From Williamwhitmania taraxaci (GTDB taxonomy: Bacteria > Bacteroidota > Bacteroidia > Bacteroidales > Williamwhitmaniaceae): DNA of 64,000 nt. Shown here in pieces: positions 27,901-37,145 of the stretch (the first letter of the stretch is position 1; the number at the start of each line of letters is the position of its first letter). The DNA is taken from the NCBI RefSeq assembly GCF_900096565.1, contig NZ_FMYP01000005.1:32949-96948 (forward strand), read 5' to 3'. The position numbers were made by a program, and so were the translations under genes. Below the pieces are notes generated by a model. The model was given only the letters and a program-made list of their open reading frames with translations, did no database searches and had not been told where the DNA came from.

Positions 27901-28941
27901 ATGAGTTTTTCCTCTCTTTCGCCCAGTGAGTTTTTGGAGCAACGCACCACGAAGGTTGTTCTGGACGTTAGATCTCCAGGCGAATATGCAAAGGCGCATA
28001 TTCTAGATGCAATTAACCTTCCTCTTTTTACGGATGAGGAACGGGCATTGGTAGGAACAACCTATACTCGCCAAGGACACGATATTGCAGTGGAACTTGG
28101 TCTGCAACTTGTGGGACCAAAGTTACACAAGTTCGTAAAAAAAGCCAGAAAGTTGGCCAATGGATCGGATATGATAATCCATTGCTGGAGAGGTGGCATG
28201 AGAAGTGCCAGTATGGCTTGGCTGATGGATACAGCTGGGTTTAATGTGGCCACCCTTCGGGGCGGATACAAAGCCTACCGAAAACTATGCCAAGATTGGT
28301 TTGAAATGCCGTGGCGGCTATATGTGCTTAGTGGAGCTACCGGGAGCGGAAAAACGGAGGTGCTGCATCACTTAAAGAGGCTAGGAGAACAGGTTGTCGA
28401 TTTGGAGGGATTGGCGAATCACAAAGGATCGGCATTTGGTGCATTGGGTCAAAACCCCCAACCCTCCACAGAAATGTTTGAGAACTTGCTTTTTGAGGAA
28501 CTCAGCAAACTGGATCCACACCGCCCAATCTGGATTGAGGATGAAAGCGTGAGCATTGGCTCTGTTTTTATCCCAAATTCTTTTTTCAAGCGAATGATTC
28601 TATCTCCTGTTTTGCTAATGCGCGTTCCTAAAGAAATTCGCGTGGAAAGGTTAGTACATGAGTATGGCTTATTTTCGAAGGAGCAGTTGTTGGGCTGCAT
28701 CCATAAAATTGAGAAGCGGTTGGGGGGCGATGCCGTTACGGCTTGTGTCGAGGCTATCGAGGCTGGCGAATTACATATAGTCGCAGAGCTGACCCTTCAC
28801 TATTACGATAAAAGTTATTCCTTTTCGTTGGAAAGACGAAATCCCACCAAGCTACACTATCTTAATACGACTACCAGTGATATGGCTGAAAATGCTGTGC
28901 AGTTGAAAATCGAGGCATTGGAAGTTAATTTTGAGGAATAA
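27901..28941 (+). CDS. mnmH: tRNA 2-selenouridine synthase
   Basis: A 346-residue MnmH (SelU/YbbB). The N-terminal rhodanese domain has catalytic Cys95 in H-C-W-R-G-G; the C-terminal P-loop domain has G-A-T-G-S-G-K-T at 145-152. The enzyme swaps sulfur for selenium at wobble U34 of tRNA through a geranylated intermediate, using selenophosphate made by SelD. No selD is in the window. The N-terminal L-D-V-R-S-P-x-E-Y-x-x-x-H motif is also typical. It follows the AIM24 gene by three bases. Confidence 0.94.
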   Translation: MSFSSLSPSEFLEQRTTKVVLDVRSPGEYAKAHILDAINLPLFTDEERALVGTTYTRQGHDIAVELGLQLVGPKLHKFVKKARKLANGSDMIIHCWRGGMRSASMAWLMDTAGFNVATLRGGYKAYRKLCQDWFEMPWRLYVLSGATGSGKTEVLHHLKRLGEQVVDLEGLANHKGSAFGALGQNPQPSTEMFENLLFEELSKLDPHRPIWIEDESVSIGSVFIPNSFFKRMILSPVLLMRVPKEIRVERLVHEYGLFSKEQLLGCIHKIEKRLGGDAVTACVEAIEAGELHIVAELTLHYYDKSYSFSLERRNPTKLHYLNTTTSDMAENAVQLKIEALEVNFEE

Positions 28942-28997
28942 TCGTGTTTTTCTTGACTTGAATCAATACTTCTTGTATCTTTTCCAAAATTACTGCT

Positions 28998-29699
28998 ATG
29001 GATACAAAACTATTATTAGAGACAATTGGCACCCTAACTAAGGTCGAGGATGTAGATAGCATTCAGGTTTCAGATTGGCTTGTAATTGAAAATAGTCAAC
29101 CTTATCCTGGATATCATAGCCAGTTTGATGCAGATGCTGAGAAACCAAGAACTCTGTTTTTTATCACAAAGGAACGGATTGGTAAGGAGATCTTGCTTCG
29201 AAAGAGCGCAATTATTCGACAACGCTTCGACCAGTGTTTTGATGCAACACCGTGTCAACTCACCATTTATTCAGATGTTTATCATGGCATTCGGATAAAA
29301 TACTTGAAAAATTTCAGCCTTATTCCAGAATTGATGAGGCACTATAACGACGAGGGTATCTCGTTTAGGAAATATCGAAAAATTTCTGCTGCAGCCACAA
29401 TCACCATTTTTAAGTATTTCTCATTAGAGGAGATATCAAAAGGAATATACCAAGATTTAGATGAGAAGTATGAGCGTTATGTAGAGATTTCGCAAGAGTT
29501 ATCAATCGATGTATTCGTGAAACTTGCAAGGATCGTTAGGAACAACATGGTTAATAATAATTTTGATGCGGCTCTTGCTGTTTTTCACAGGAAGCATGGT
29601 ATCGTTGATGCTGTTCGTGTTTTTGAATCCACCTGCACTCTTGAACGGTTAAAGGAGATCCAACGTGAGTTTGAACTTCAACTTCGGCGGTTAGAATAA
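28998..29699 (+). CDS. Conserved hypothetical protein, mostly helical
   Basis: A 233-residue soluble protein I cannot assign. There is no signal peptide or TM helix. The first half mixes strands and helices (with W-L-V-I-E near 27 and Y-P-G-Y near 37), while the second half is charged and helical, with a heptad-like C terminus rich in Glu, Leu and Arg. It stands 56 bases after mnmH and ends at a strong bidirectional terminator, so it could be the last gene of the rsgA-AIM24-mnmH run. Codon use looks like its neighbours'. Confidence 0.7.
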   Translation: MDTKLLLETIGTLTKVEDVDSIQVSDWLVIENSQPYPGYHSQFDADAEKPRTLFFITKERIGKEILLRKSAIIRQRFDQCFDATPCQLTIYSDVYHGIRIKYLKNFSLIPELMRHYNDEGISFRKYRKISAAATITIFKYFSLEEISKGIYQDLDEKYERYVEISQELSIDVFVKLARIVRNNMVNNNFDAALAVFHRKHGIVDAVRVFESTCTLERLKEIQREFELQLRRLE

Positions 29700-29700
29700 A

Positions 29701-29730
29701 AAAAAGGCATTACCTCGGTAATGCCTTTTT
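29701..29730. terminator. Bidirectional terminator at 29.7 kb
   Basis: A perfect 14-bp stem (29701-29714 with 29717-29730) with A-run and T-run at its ends and a two-base spacer. It serves both the hypothetical gene on the plus strand and the universal stress gene on the minus strand. Confidence 0.9.
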
Positions 29731-29744
29731 GTATTCGTGTGAAA

Positions 29745-30584
29745 TTAGCGCACCATGCTTGGGTTGAAGCATAAGACAGGAAATTTCGCTTCGTTTGCGA
29801 TAATAAACTGTTCTTGAGCGCCAAAAATGTAGTCGCTAATGTCTATGTTTTTTGTGGTCATAACCAATATTAAATCGGCAGAAACGTCTTCGGCAAGTTT
29901 TACAATATCGTTGCCAAATCCACTAGTCTTTTTCGCAAAGTGCTGTTCAAAAGGAATTTTATACTCCTCCATCTGGTTCTTTGCAAAAAGCATATTGGAG
30001 TTAATTTTTTTCAGCACTCCCTGATCGTTGGCATTCTGCTTGAAAAGGTGAATCGTAGAGTCGAAGTGAATCGCTGTTTTCACTGCTTTAATTACCAACT
30101 CCTTGCTTTCAGCGCGGTAGTCAACGGGAACTATAATGTGTTCAAACACATTTTTTTTGCCAACTGGCGGTTCGTCTTGTACAACAATAAACGGAACATT
30201 CGATCCCGCAATAACTTTGAGCGCCCAACTACCTGTCAATTTTTGCACACCCTTTATTCCATGAGTACCCATAAATACAAAGTCGGCACGGCTTTCGTCG
30301 GCATACTCAGCAATTGTGTTGAAAATGGATCCTTCCAGTGCTTTACCAAACACAACACTTCCGTACTCGTGTGAAATGCGGGAGATTTCTTTACTAAGTT
30401 CTACTTCTGCCTCTTCTTTGGTAAGTTTGTCCTTAGCGAACATTCCTCCTGTGGATAAAACATGAACTAAGTCGATGCGATAATTTTCTCTGGCCTTACA
30501 AGTGGACAAGGCGTACTTAAGTGCATTTTCGGCCACTGGAGTAAAATCCCATGGAATTACAATCCGGAGTAAAGTTTTTTCCAT
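29745..30584 (-). CDS. Tandem universal stress protein
   Basis: A 279-residue protein made of two UspA domains. Domain 1 (about 1-145) opens with I-V-I-P-W-D-F-T and has the nucleotide-binding pattern G-T-H-G then G-S near 105-130. Domain 2 (about 150-279) opens with I-I-V-P-V-D-Y and has a degenerate ATP loop, the usual asymmetry of tandem USPs. Such proteins are made under stress or growth arrest and bind ATP or AMP. CAAATTTA at 30625-30632 is a reverse-strand match to the -7 element. It converges on the preceding hypothetical gene. Confidence 0.92.
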   Translation of the reverse strand: MEKTLLRIVIPWDFTPVAENALKYALSTCKARENYRIDLVHVLSTGGMFAKDKLTKEEAEVELSKEISRISHEYGSVVFGKALEGSIFNTIAEYADESRADFVFMGTHGIKGVQKLTGSWALKVIAGSNVPFIVVQDEPPVGKKNVFEHIIVPVDYRAESKELVIKAVKTAIHFDSTIHLFKQNANDQGVLKKINSNMLFAKNQMEEYKIPFEQHFAKKTSGFGNDIVKLAEDVSADLILVMTTKNIDISDYIFGAQEQFIIANEAKFPVLCFNPSMVR

Positions 30585-30624
30585 AATGATATCCTTTGGA
30601 TATTAATTCACATTAATTTACCAC

Positions 30625-30632
30625 CAAATTTA
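30625..30632 (-). promoter_or_regulatory. -7 element upstream of universal stress gene
   Basis: On the minus strand it reads TAAATTTG, matching TAnnTTTG about 41 bases before the ATG. No exact TTG at 19-20 bases upstream. Confidence 0.4.
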
Positions 30633-30661
30633 AACTATTTTCAGTATTAACAGATAAAAAT

Positions 30662-30693
30662 AAAAAAAAGTCGGCGAAAGCCGACTTTTTTTT
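30662..30693 (-). terminator. Terminator after DUF2723 gene
   Basis: AAAAAAAGTCGGC, a GAAA tetraloop and GCCGACTTTTTTT form a stable hairpin flanked by A and T runs. It lies directly downstream of the minus-strand DUF2723 stop and shields the universal stress gene from read-through. Confidence 0.9.
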
Positions 30694-33600
30694 ATTGCAT
30701 ATAACTCGAAAATCTACTTTGAAATTCTTTTTCGAGCTTGTCTGCCAATTCAGTTTGGCCAAACTCGCGAGCCATTCTACTCATTTCGGTATAGTAGTGC
30801 AAGTTCAGTTGCACTTGATAATCGTATAGATTTTTATACCTCGGAGAGAGAGTCATAATATAGGCAAGATTATCAGAAGCAATCTTCGCGAATTCTTTGG
30901 TTATCGTGTTTGCTGATTTTGGATCTTTTGCCAAATACATGCTTCGAATGTTATCGAGAGTATATATCTCGTAAGGAATCTGGTAGTTTGGCGTTATTTC
31001 TATGCAGCGTGTCATAACAACTCTCGCAGAGTCGTATTTCCCTTGTGCTGAAAGCGCATCGGCCAGTCGGCTAAAGTTCTTCCTTAGGCGCACAACCTGA
31101 ACTGTGCGAACATTGTTGTAGTCGATGTATGTTTTAGGATTTCCAAGTCCACCCCAAGTAAATTTGTTCATATACTTGTTGTATAGGGTGTCGGTATCAA
31201 TCCTACCTACTGACATAAAATCGGCTGGCTTGGTTCGGATAGGCACAAGCCTATAAGCAAACCCATCGAGTTGCAGGTATTGTTGCAGCCCCAGATCCAC
31301 ATCACTAGCTGGTGATACAAAGTAGATTGGCCGATCCCAGTTGAAGTGTGCTAACATATCAAGCACCATCATCTCCGGTTTGTTTAGGTAATCCTTCTTT
31401 TCAGGAAGGGTGAAGGACAATATTGAATCGACCAAATCACGATCTTCCGGACGAACTGTTCCGTTTTTGATTACCTTATCTACATCAACCTTTATGGCCA
31501 AGTTTCGTGTAGGAATATAGTCAAGAACTTCTCCAGAACGAGTTTGAACTTTAGTCGCCTCATCTTTTGATGCAATGAAACCAACAATGTCTTTTACGTC
31601 GAAGAAACCTTTAACCTTTTCTATAACAGGAATCATTTCATTGGTTCCTTGAACATACTTCTCGAATGGCAGGCTAAACGGTACCGCTTTGGATTCGAAA
31701 AGTTGCTTTTGATTCATCTCCGGATTAATTGAACTTTTGTCGGGTGGACCAGGTTGCGTGTAGTAGAGTTGTCTTTTCATTTGACCGATATACCAATCGG
31801 TACCCAACAAACTAAGGTTGACAATACGCACATCTGTTCTAATCCCTTCCACCTCCTGGGCATACCACAGCGGAAATGTATCGTTATCGCCGTTGGTGAA
31901 TAAGATGGCATTCGGCGCACAGGAATTTAGATAGTTGGCTGCAAAGTCATGGGCAGTGTAGCGATTCGAACGATCGTGATCGTCCCAGTTTTGAAAGGCC
32001 ATTACTGTTGGTACCGCCAGCATACATATTATGATAGAACTGGTAACCGCCACTGCGCGATTCTTAAGAATTTTCCCAATTAATTCGGCAATTCCAAGGA
32101 CCCCTAATCCAATCCAAATAGCAAATGCATAAAATGAACCCGTGTATGCATAGTCACGCTCTCGCGGCTGCAATGGAGTTTGATTGAGATAAATCACAAT
32201 GGCAAGTCCGGTGAGGATAAACAGCATCATAACTACTCCGAAATCGTTCTTTGTTTTTTTGAACTGGAAGTAGAGGCCTATAAACCCTAATAATAATGGA
32301 AGTAAGTAGTAGACGTTGCGACTTTTTGAGTTTTTCATGGATTCAGGCAAGTTCTCCTGAGGTCCAAGTCTATAGGAATCAATGGCGTTTATGCCCGAAA
32401 TCCAATTTCCATTGTTGGGTTCACCGCTGCTTTGAATATCGTTTTGGCGGCCGGCAAAATTCCACATAAAGTAGCGGAAATACATAAAGTCCACCTGATA
32501 CCTTAAAAAGAAGGTGAGGTTTTCACCAAAGGTTGGGCGGTATACCGTTTGTGCTTTCTCTCCATTATCAACCGAGATGGGTGTCCCGGTTATATTTGCC
32601 CAAGAAATATATTCCTGTACATGTTCTTTTTGGGAACTGTACATTCTAGGGAAAATAGTTGTGAACCTTGGATCGAAGGTATAGTCGGAGCCAAGGTAAG
32701 ACTCCACGTATTTGCCGTTTATTGGAATGTAGGATGTTCTTTCCTCTGAATTAATGGCTGGAGCATTGTAGAATTGTCCCTTAAAAAGAGGTCTGTCTCC
32801 ATATTGTTCCCTATTGAGGTAGTGAAGAAGCGAGTATACGTTATCTGGGCTGCCTTCGTCGATAGGTGGATTTGCCGAAGATCGGATAACGATCATTGCA
32901 AAAGAAGAGTAACCAATAATAATTACCGAAATGGCCAACACGATGGTGTTTGCAATAACTTTTCCTTTTTTATGGGTGTAGTATACGCCCCAAATCAAAA
33001 GGCTAATTAGAAGTATTGCATAGAAAATTGCTCCAAAATTAAAAGGAAGGCCGAGTGAGTTAACGAAGAAAAGGTCAAATCCGGCGGCTATTTTTACAAC
33101 CCACGGAATAATGCCATAAAGGATTCCGCCTAGAATGACTACCGAAAGGGATGCCGCTCCCACGATTCCCCAAGGGGAAATTTTGAATTTTTTAAAATAA
33201 TAGACAAAAACGAGTGCCGGAATCGTGAGCAAGTTCAAAAGGTGAACACCAATTGAAAGCCCCATCATGTAGGCAATAAAAATTATCCAGCGATTTGCTC
33301 GCGGTTGATCCGCTTCGTTTTCCCACTTTAGGATAGCCCAGAATGCAATAGCTGTGAAAAGTGACGAAAGAGCGTAAACCTCCGCCTCTACTGCCGAAAA
33401 CCAAAATGAGTCGGAAAAAGTAAATGCCAATGCGCCTACCACACCAGAGCCAATTATGGAAACTAGTTGCCATAAAGTTGGTTCCTCATCGCCTTTTAGA
33501 ACAATTTTTCTTGCAAGGTGCGTAATTGTCCAAAAGAGGAATAGAATGGTAAATCCGCTTGCCAGTGCCGACATGGAATTTATCATGGCCGGAACTAGGG

Positions 33601-33814
33601 TTGGGTCGGGAGCAAACAGAGAGGCCACTCTTCCGAGAATCATAAATAGCGGCGCTCCGGGAGGGTGTCCCACCTCCAGTTTAAATGCTGTAGCAATGAA
33701 CTCTCCACAATCCCAGTAGCTGGTTGTGGGTTCGATTGTTAGAAGGTAGGTAATGCTTGCAATAGCAAATATAACCCACCCAACAATAATGTTGGCAAGC
33801 TTAAATTGTCTCAT
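30692..33814 (-). CDS. DUF2723 polytopic protein, TMEM260-like
   Basis: A 1040-residue membrane protein. The first 620 residues hold about a dozen TM helices. TM1 is followed by Y-W-D-C-G-E-F and G-H-P-P-G-A-P, the DUF2723 signature, whose Asp/Glu sits where PMT-type (GT-C) mannosyltransferases keep their catalytic acid. The last 400 residues are soluble, probably periplasmic, with T-N-G-D-N-D-T-F near 640 and helical repeats near the end. Human TMEM260, a DUF2723 homologue, is a protein O-mannosyltransferase, so a role in protein O-glycosylation with a lipid-linked sugar donor is a fair inference. It is a single-gene unit with its own terminator. Confidence 0.85.
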   Translation of the reverse strand: MRQFKLANIIVGWVIFAIASITYLLTIEPTTSYWDCGEFIATAFKLEVGHPPGAPLFMILGRVASLFAPDPTLVPAMINSMSALASGFTILFLFWTITHLARKIVLKGDEEPTLWQLVSIIGSGVVGALAFTFSDSFWFSAVEAEVYALSSLFTAIAFWAILKWENEADQPRANRWIIFIAYMMGLSIGVHLLNLLTIPALVFVYYFKKFKISPWGIVGAASLSVVILGGILYGIIPWVVKIAAGFDLFFVNSLGLPFNFGAIFYAILLISLLIWGVYYTHKKGKVIANTIVLAISVIIIGYSSFAMIVIRSSANPPIDEGSPDNVYSLLHYLNREQYGDRPLFKGQFYNAPAINSEERTSYIPINGKYVESYLGSDYTFDPRFTTIFPRMYSSQKEHVQEYISWANITGTPISVDNGEKAQTVYRPTFGENLTFFLRYQVDFMYFRYFMWNFAGRQNDIQSSGEPNNGNWISGINAIDSYRLGPQENLPESMKNSKSRNVYYLLPLLLGFIGLYFQFKKTKNDFGVVMMLFILTGLAIVIYLNQTPLQPRERDYAYTGSFYAFAIWIGLGVLGIAELIGKILKNRAVAVTSSIIICMLAVPTVMAFQNWDDHDRSNRYTAHDFAANYLNSCAPNAILFTNGDNDTFPLWYAQEVEGIRTDVRIVNLSLLGTDWYIGQMKRQLYYTQPGPPDKSSINPEMNQKQLFESKAVPFSLPFEKYVQGTNEMIPVIEKVKGFFDVKDIVGFIASKDEATKVQTRSGEVLDYIPTRNLAIKVDVDKVIKNGTVRPEDRDLVDSILSFTLPEKKDYLNKPEMMVLDMLAHFNWDRPIYFVSPASDVDLGLQQYLQLDGFAYRLVPIRTKPADFMSVGRIDTDTLYNKYMNKFTWGGLGNPKTYIDYNNVRTVQVVRLRKNFSRLADALSAQGKYDSARVVMTRCIEITPNYQIPYEIYTLDNIRSMYLAKDPKSANTITKEFAKIASDNLAYIMTLSPRYKNLYDYQVQLNLHYYTEMSRMAREFGQTELADKLEKEFQSRFSSYMQ

Positions 33815-33916
33815 TTTTGTAGTATTTCGAAACTAGTTAGCGAAAATAGTGTTTTTTTATCATTTTATTTTCTTTGCCTCTTATTTTAACTTTTATTAAG
33901 CAACCTCAGAATTTTC

Positions 33917-33924
33917 TACATTTG
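33917..33924 (+). promoter_or_regulatory. -7 element upstream of yciH
   Basis: TACATTTG matches TAnnTTTG 15 bases before the yciH ATG, implying a very short leader. No TTG at the ideal spacing. Confidence 0.45.
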
Positions 33925-33938
33925 CAAAAAGTAAATTT

Positions 33939-34286
33939 ATGGGAGATAAAAACTGGAAAGATCGTCTGAATATTGTTTACTCCACAAACCCCGACTTTCA
34001 ATTTACCCAAAATCAAGAGTCGTCGGCGGAAACACTCCTCCCCGGCAAACAAGACCTACGCGTGATGCTCGATAAAAAACAGCGTGGCGGCAAGAAGGTG
34101 ACTTTGGTTACCGGATTTGTTGGGTCGGAGGATGATCTAAAGGAGTTAGCGAAAACACTCAAGTCGAAATGTGGCGTTGGCGGTTCTGCCAAAGATGGGG
34201 AAATTCTAATTCAGGGAGATTTTCGACAAAAACTTGTTGATCTTTTAAAGGCTGCTGGGTATAAAGTAAAACAGGCCGGAGGATAG
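33939..34286 (+). CDS. yciH: SUI1/eIF1-like translation factor
   Basis: A 115-residue protein whose C-terminal 80 residues are a SUI1 domain. Landmarks are the basic R-G-G-K-K-V-T-L-V-T-G strand and loop, the K-x-K-C-G-V-G-G-S segment and I-L-I-Q-G-D-F-R. Bacterial YciH resembles eIF1 and can act in start-site discrimination, though it is dispensable in E. coli. It starts just after a clear -7 element and ends two bases before the next gene, so the two are coupled. Confidence 0.92.
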   Translation: MGDKNWKDRLNIVYSTNPDFQFTQNQESSAETLLPGKQDLRVMLDKKQRGGKKVTLVTGFVGSEDDLKELAKTLKSKCGVGGSAKDGEILIQGDFRQKLVDLLKAAGYKVKQAGG

Positions 34287-34288
34287 GC

Positions 34289-37138
34289 ATGAAGTGGATC
34301 GCTGCACTTATTTTACTGGCTATTCTTTCTGTGCCTCGCGACGCGCCTGCTCAATTTTTTTCGCATGGGCAGGAGTCCTCATCTATACGATGGAAGCAGG
34401 TATCGAGCGATAAGTACAGGGTGATTTTTCCTGAGAACAATATGTTTCAAGCGCTTCGATTTGCCTCTTTTCTAAATGCGGCAGTAGATTCTAATGCTAC
34501 CAATATTCGTAAGCCGATTACCGTGGTTCTTCATCCATGGCATCCTCAATCGAATGGATTTGTTACACTCGCTCCTCGCCGGATGGAAATCTACGCCATT
34601 CCACCCCAAGACAACTACCCACAGGAGTGGCTAGCACAACTGGCCATTCACGAGTATCGACATGTTGTGCAAATGGAGCAGCTAAATCACAATGCTGTTC
34701 GTGTTGGTTCTTGGGTTTTAGGAGAGCAGGGATGGGGTGCTGCTGCGGCATTGGCTCCTCCTTGGTTTCTTGAAGGTGATGCTGTCTTGTCCGAAACAAA
34801 ATTCTCCCGCTCGGGACGTGGTCGCCTACCTTCGTTTGAGCAGGGTCACCGTACAGCAATGTTGTCGGGGAAGAAGTATAGCTATGATAAATGGCTGATG
34901 GGATCGTATAAGGATTATATCCCCAATCATTATGAGCTTGGTTATAAACTGGTAGCCTATGGTGAATTAAAGTATGGAAAGAATCTGTGGGGAGAAGTTA
35001 TGGATTATACCTCGCGCAAGCCCTACACCTTAGTACCGTTTTATTTTGCTTTGAAGAAGTTTGCTGGCGTTTCCAGAGAAAAACTTTTTTACCAGACTTT
35101 TAGTTTCCTCGATTCCGCTTGGCGCCAAGGTTCGGAGGAACCGATTTGTGAGGGGAAAATAATTTTGGGCCAAGACAATACGAGCTATTTCGATGATAGG
35201 TATCCTGTTTTTTTAGACGATACTACTCTGGTAACATACCGAACCGGAGTAAAGTTGAGCCCGAGATTTGTGAAAACAGAACTCCACAACCATGGTGAAA
35301 CTCTTTATAAGCCTAATTCTGTATATGACCCAATAGGCGGTGGGGGGAATTACGTCGTTTGGAATGAGTATTTGCCAAACTTCCGTTGGGGACAGCAGGG
35401 AATTTCAAAAATTAAGATATTAGATCTGACAACGAGGCGGGAGCGTGTCTTGAGATGTGATTTACAGTTGTTTTCACCTTCCATCAGTCATTCAAATAAT
35501 CGGTTAGTGTCGGTAGGTGTTGCTCCCGATGGGGCACAATTCCTAGTTTTTTTCAATCTAATTAATGCAAAAGAAGCGACACGAATATCGTTTCCTTTGG
35601 GTGTGGCTTTGCAAACGCCTTGCTGGGGCGGCACCGATTCAGTCGTTGCCTATACGAAAGTAGATAGCACCGGAAAGTCATTATGTGTTTATGACCTGAA
35701 AACAGGGTCGGAGGTTGCCTTGATTGCAAAATCCGCAATCGATTTTTCAACACCAGTCTATTGGGGTAAGTATGTTTTATTTTCTTCATATAACAGTCAG
35801 GTAAATAATATATTTGGGATAGATACCGTTAGTAAAAAATTATATAGAATTACATCCTCAAAGTTTGGCTGTGAGAATCCAAGCATATCACCTAATGGGA
35901 ATTTGCTTGCCTTTTCTTGCTATACACCAAATGGATATCGCTTGTCGTTAGCCTCGATGGATACTTGCCAATTCAACGAAATAAATGGACTGTTAGGATA
36001 TCGAAATCCATTTGAGCTGGTGATTGAATCTAGGTCGGTTAATCCTGACACACAATTGAGCGTAGACAATCATTCATTCACTATTGAAAAATATAGAAAG
36101 GGTCTTCATCTTTTTCGCATTCATAGTTGGGCGCCATTTTTTTATGATCCACTACAAATAAATGCCATCAGTCCAGAGTTTAAACCTGGCTTGACGTTCG
36201 TTTCCCAAAATATTCTGTCAACAACAACGGCTGTTCTGGGAGTATCTGTAACCGATAATAAGCCTGCTTACCATGCACGATTTATATACGAGGAGTGGTT
36301 TCCTGTTTTTAGCCTTTCGGCTGATTACGGCGAGCTAACAATGGTGTATCGAGATGGAAATGCAAAATATTATCCTATGGTTGAAGCCGACAGGCTAGAA
36401 ATAGCGGGGAGCGTTTCACTTCCTTACAATCTTACTCGTAATCGGTTTCTGCGAAGTATTGTTCCCTCAGTGTCCATTTCCTACTCAAACGATTACCTCT
36501 ACTTCCGCACCGATTCCTCCTATGCCCGGAATTATACCTTTATCACTTCTCGGGTAGTTTACTATTCACACACTCCCATGGCAAAACGCGACATTCGTGC
36601 TCCTTGGGGGAAATTTATCGATCTTCGATTCCGCTATTCTCCTTTTGAATCGGAGAATATGGGGAGCATACTATCCTTGCAACTTAAGCAGATGACACCT
36701 GGGTTTGCTGCCAATCACAGTTTAATGCTATCCATGGGTGTGCAGAAACAAGAGGTAAAGAAGTACTATTTAAGTTCAACTATTCCACTTCCGCGGGGGT
36801 ACCTCCAGTTTTCTACAGAGCAACTGCTGGCTCTCTCCGCCGATTATGCTTTTCCACTATTTTACCCAGACCTTGCGCTGCCTAGTGTTTTATACTTAAA
36901 ACGTATTCGAGCGAACTTTTTTGGTGATTGGGCAAAAGATGGCTACGTAGTTTATAATATGACCCAAAAGAGGCGAGAAACCCATTTTGAGTATCTTTAC
37001 TCATATGGTGTTGATTTTGGGTTCGATTACCATTTATTTCGAAATGCTTTTCCAATTTCCACAACGCTGCGGTTTGGAAATACCCGCAATAACGAATTGT
37101 TTTTTAATGTTTTCTTTGGAATCTCCTTCAATAATTAA
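34289..37138 (+). CDS. Exported HExxH protease with propeller and barrel-like tail
   Basis: A 949-residue exported protein (signal peptide about 1-21). The N-terminal 270 residues are gluzincin-like: H-E-Y-R-H at 121-125 and Glu162 in W-F-L-E-G-D-A supply the three zinc ligands and the catalytic Glu. The middle (about 290-600) has WD40/TolB-like blades with repeated S-P-S-I-S and P-x-G-x-x-L-x-F patterns. The final 300 residues are strand-rich with alternating hydrophobic residues and end in F-F-G-I-S-F-N-N, suggesting an outer-membrane barrel. I infer a surface or periplasmic metalloprotease anchored in the outer membrane. Its start is two bases after yciH. The substrate is unknown. Confidence 0.75.
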   Translation: MKWIAALILLAILSVPRDAPAQFFSHGQESSSIRWKQVSSDKYRVIFPENNMFQALRFASFLNAAVDSNATNIRKPITVVLHPWHPQSNGFVTLAPRRMEIYAIPPQDNYPQEWLAQLAIHEYRHVVQMEQLNHNAVRVGSWVLGEQGWGAAAALAPPWFLEGDAVLSETKFSRSGRGRLPSFEQGHRTAMLSGKKYSYDKWLMGSYKDYIPNHYELGYKLVAYGELKYGKNLWGEVMDYTSRKPYTLVPFYFALKKFAGVSREKLFYQTFSFLDSAWRQGSEEPICEGKIILGQDNTSYFDDRYPVFLDDTTLVTYRTGVKLSPRFVKTELHNHGETLYKPNSVYDPIGGGGNYVVWNEYLPNFRWGQQGISKIKILDLTTRRERVLRCDLQLFSPSISHSNNRLVSVGVAPDGAQFLVFFNLINAKEATRISFPLGVALQTPCWGGTDSVVAYTKVDSTGKSLCVYDLKTGSEVALIAKSAIDFSTPVYWGKYVLFSSYNSQVNNIFGIDTVSKKLYRITSSKFGCENPSISPNGNLLAFSCYTPNGYRLSLASMDTCQFNEINGLLGYRNPFELVIESRSVNPDTQLSVDNHSFTIEKYRKGLHLFRIHSWAPFFYDPLQINAISPEFKPGLTFVSQNILSTTTAVLGVSVTDNKPAYHARFIYEEWFPVFSLSADYGELTMVYRDGNAKYYPMVEADRLEIAGSVSLPYNLTRNRFLRSIVPSVSISYSNDYLYFRTDSSYARNYTFITSRVVYYSHTPMAKRDIRAPWGKFIDLRFRYSPFESENMGSILSLQLKQMTPGFAANHSLMLSMGVQKQEVKKYYLSSTIPLPRGYLQFSTEQLLALSADYAFPLFYPDLALPSVLYLKRIRANFFGDWAKDGYVVYNMTQKRRETHFEYLYSYGVDFGFDYHLFRNAFPISTTLRFGNTRNNELFFNVFFGISFNN

Positions 37139-37145
37139 TCTTATA

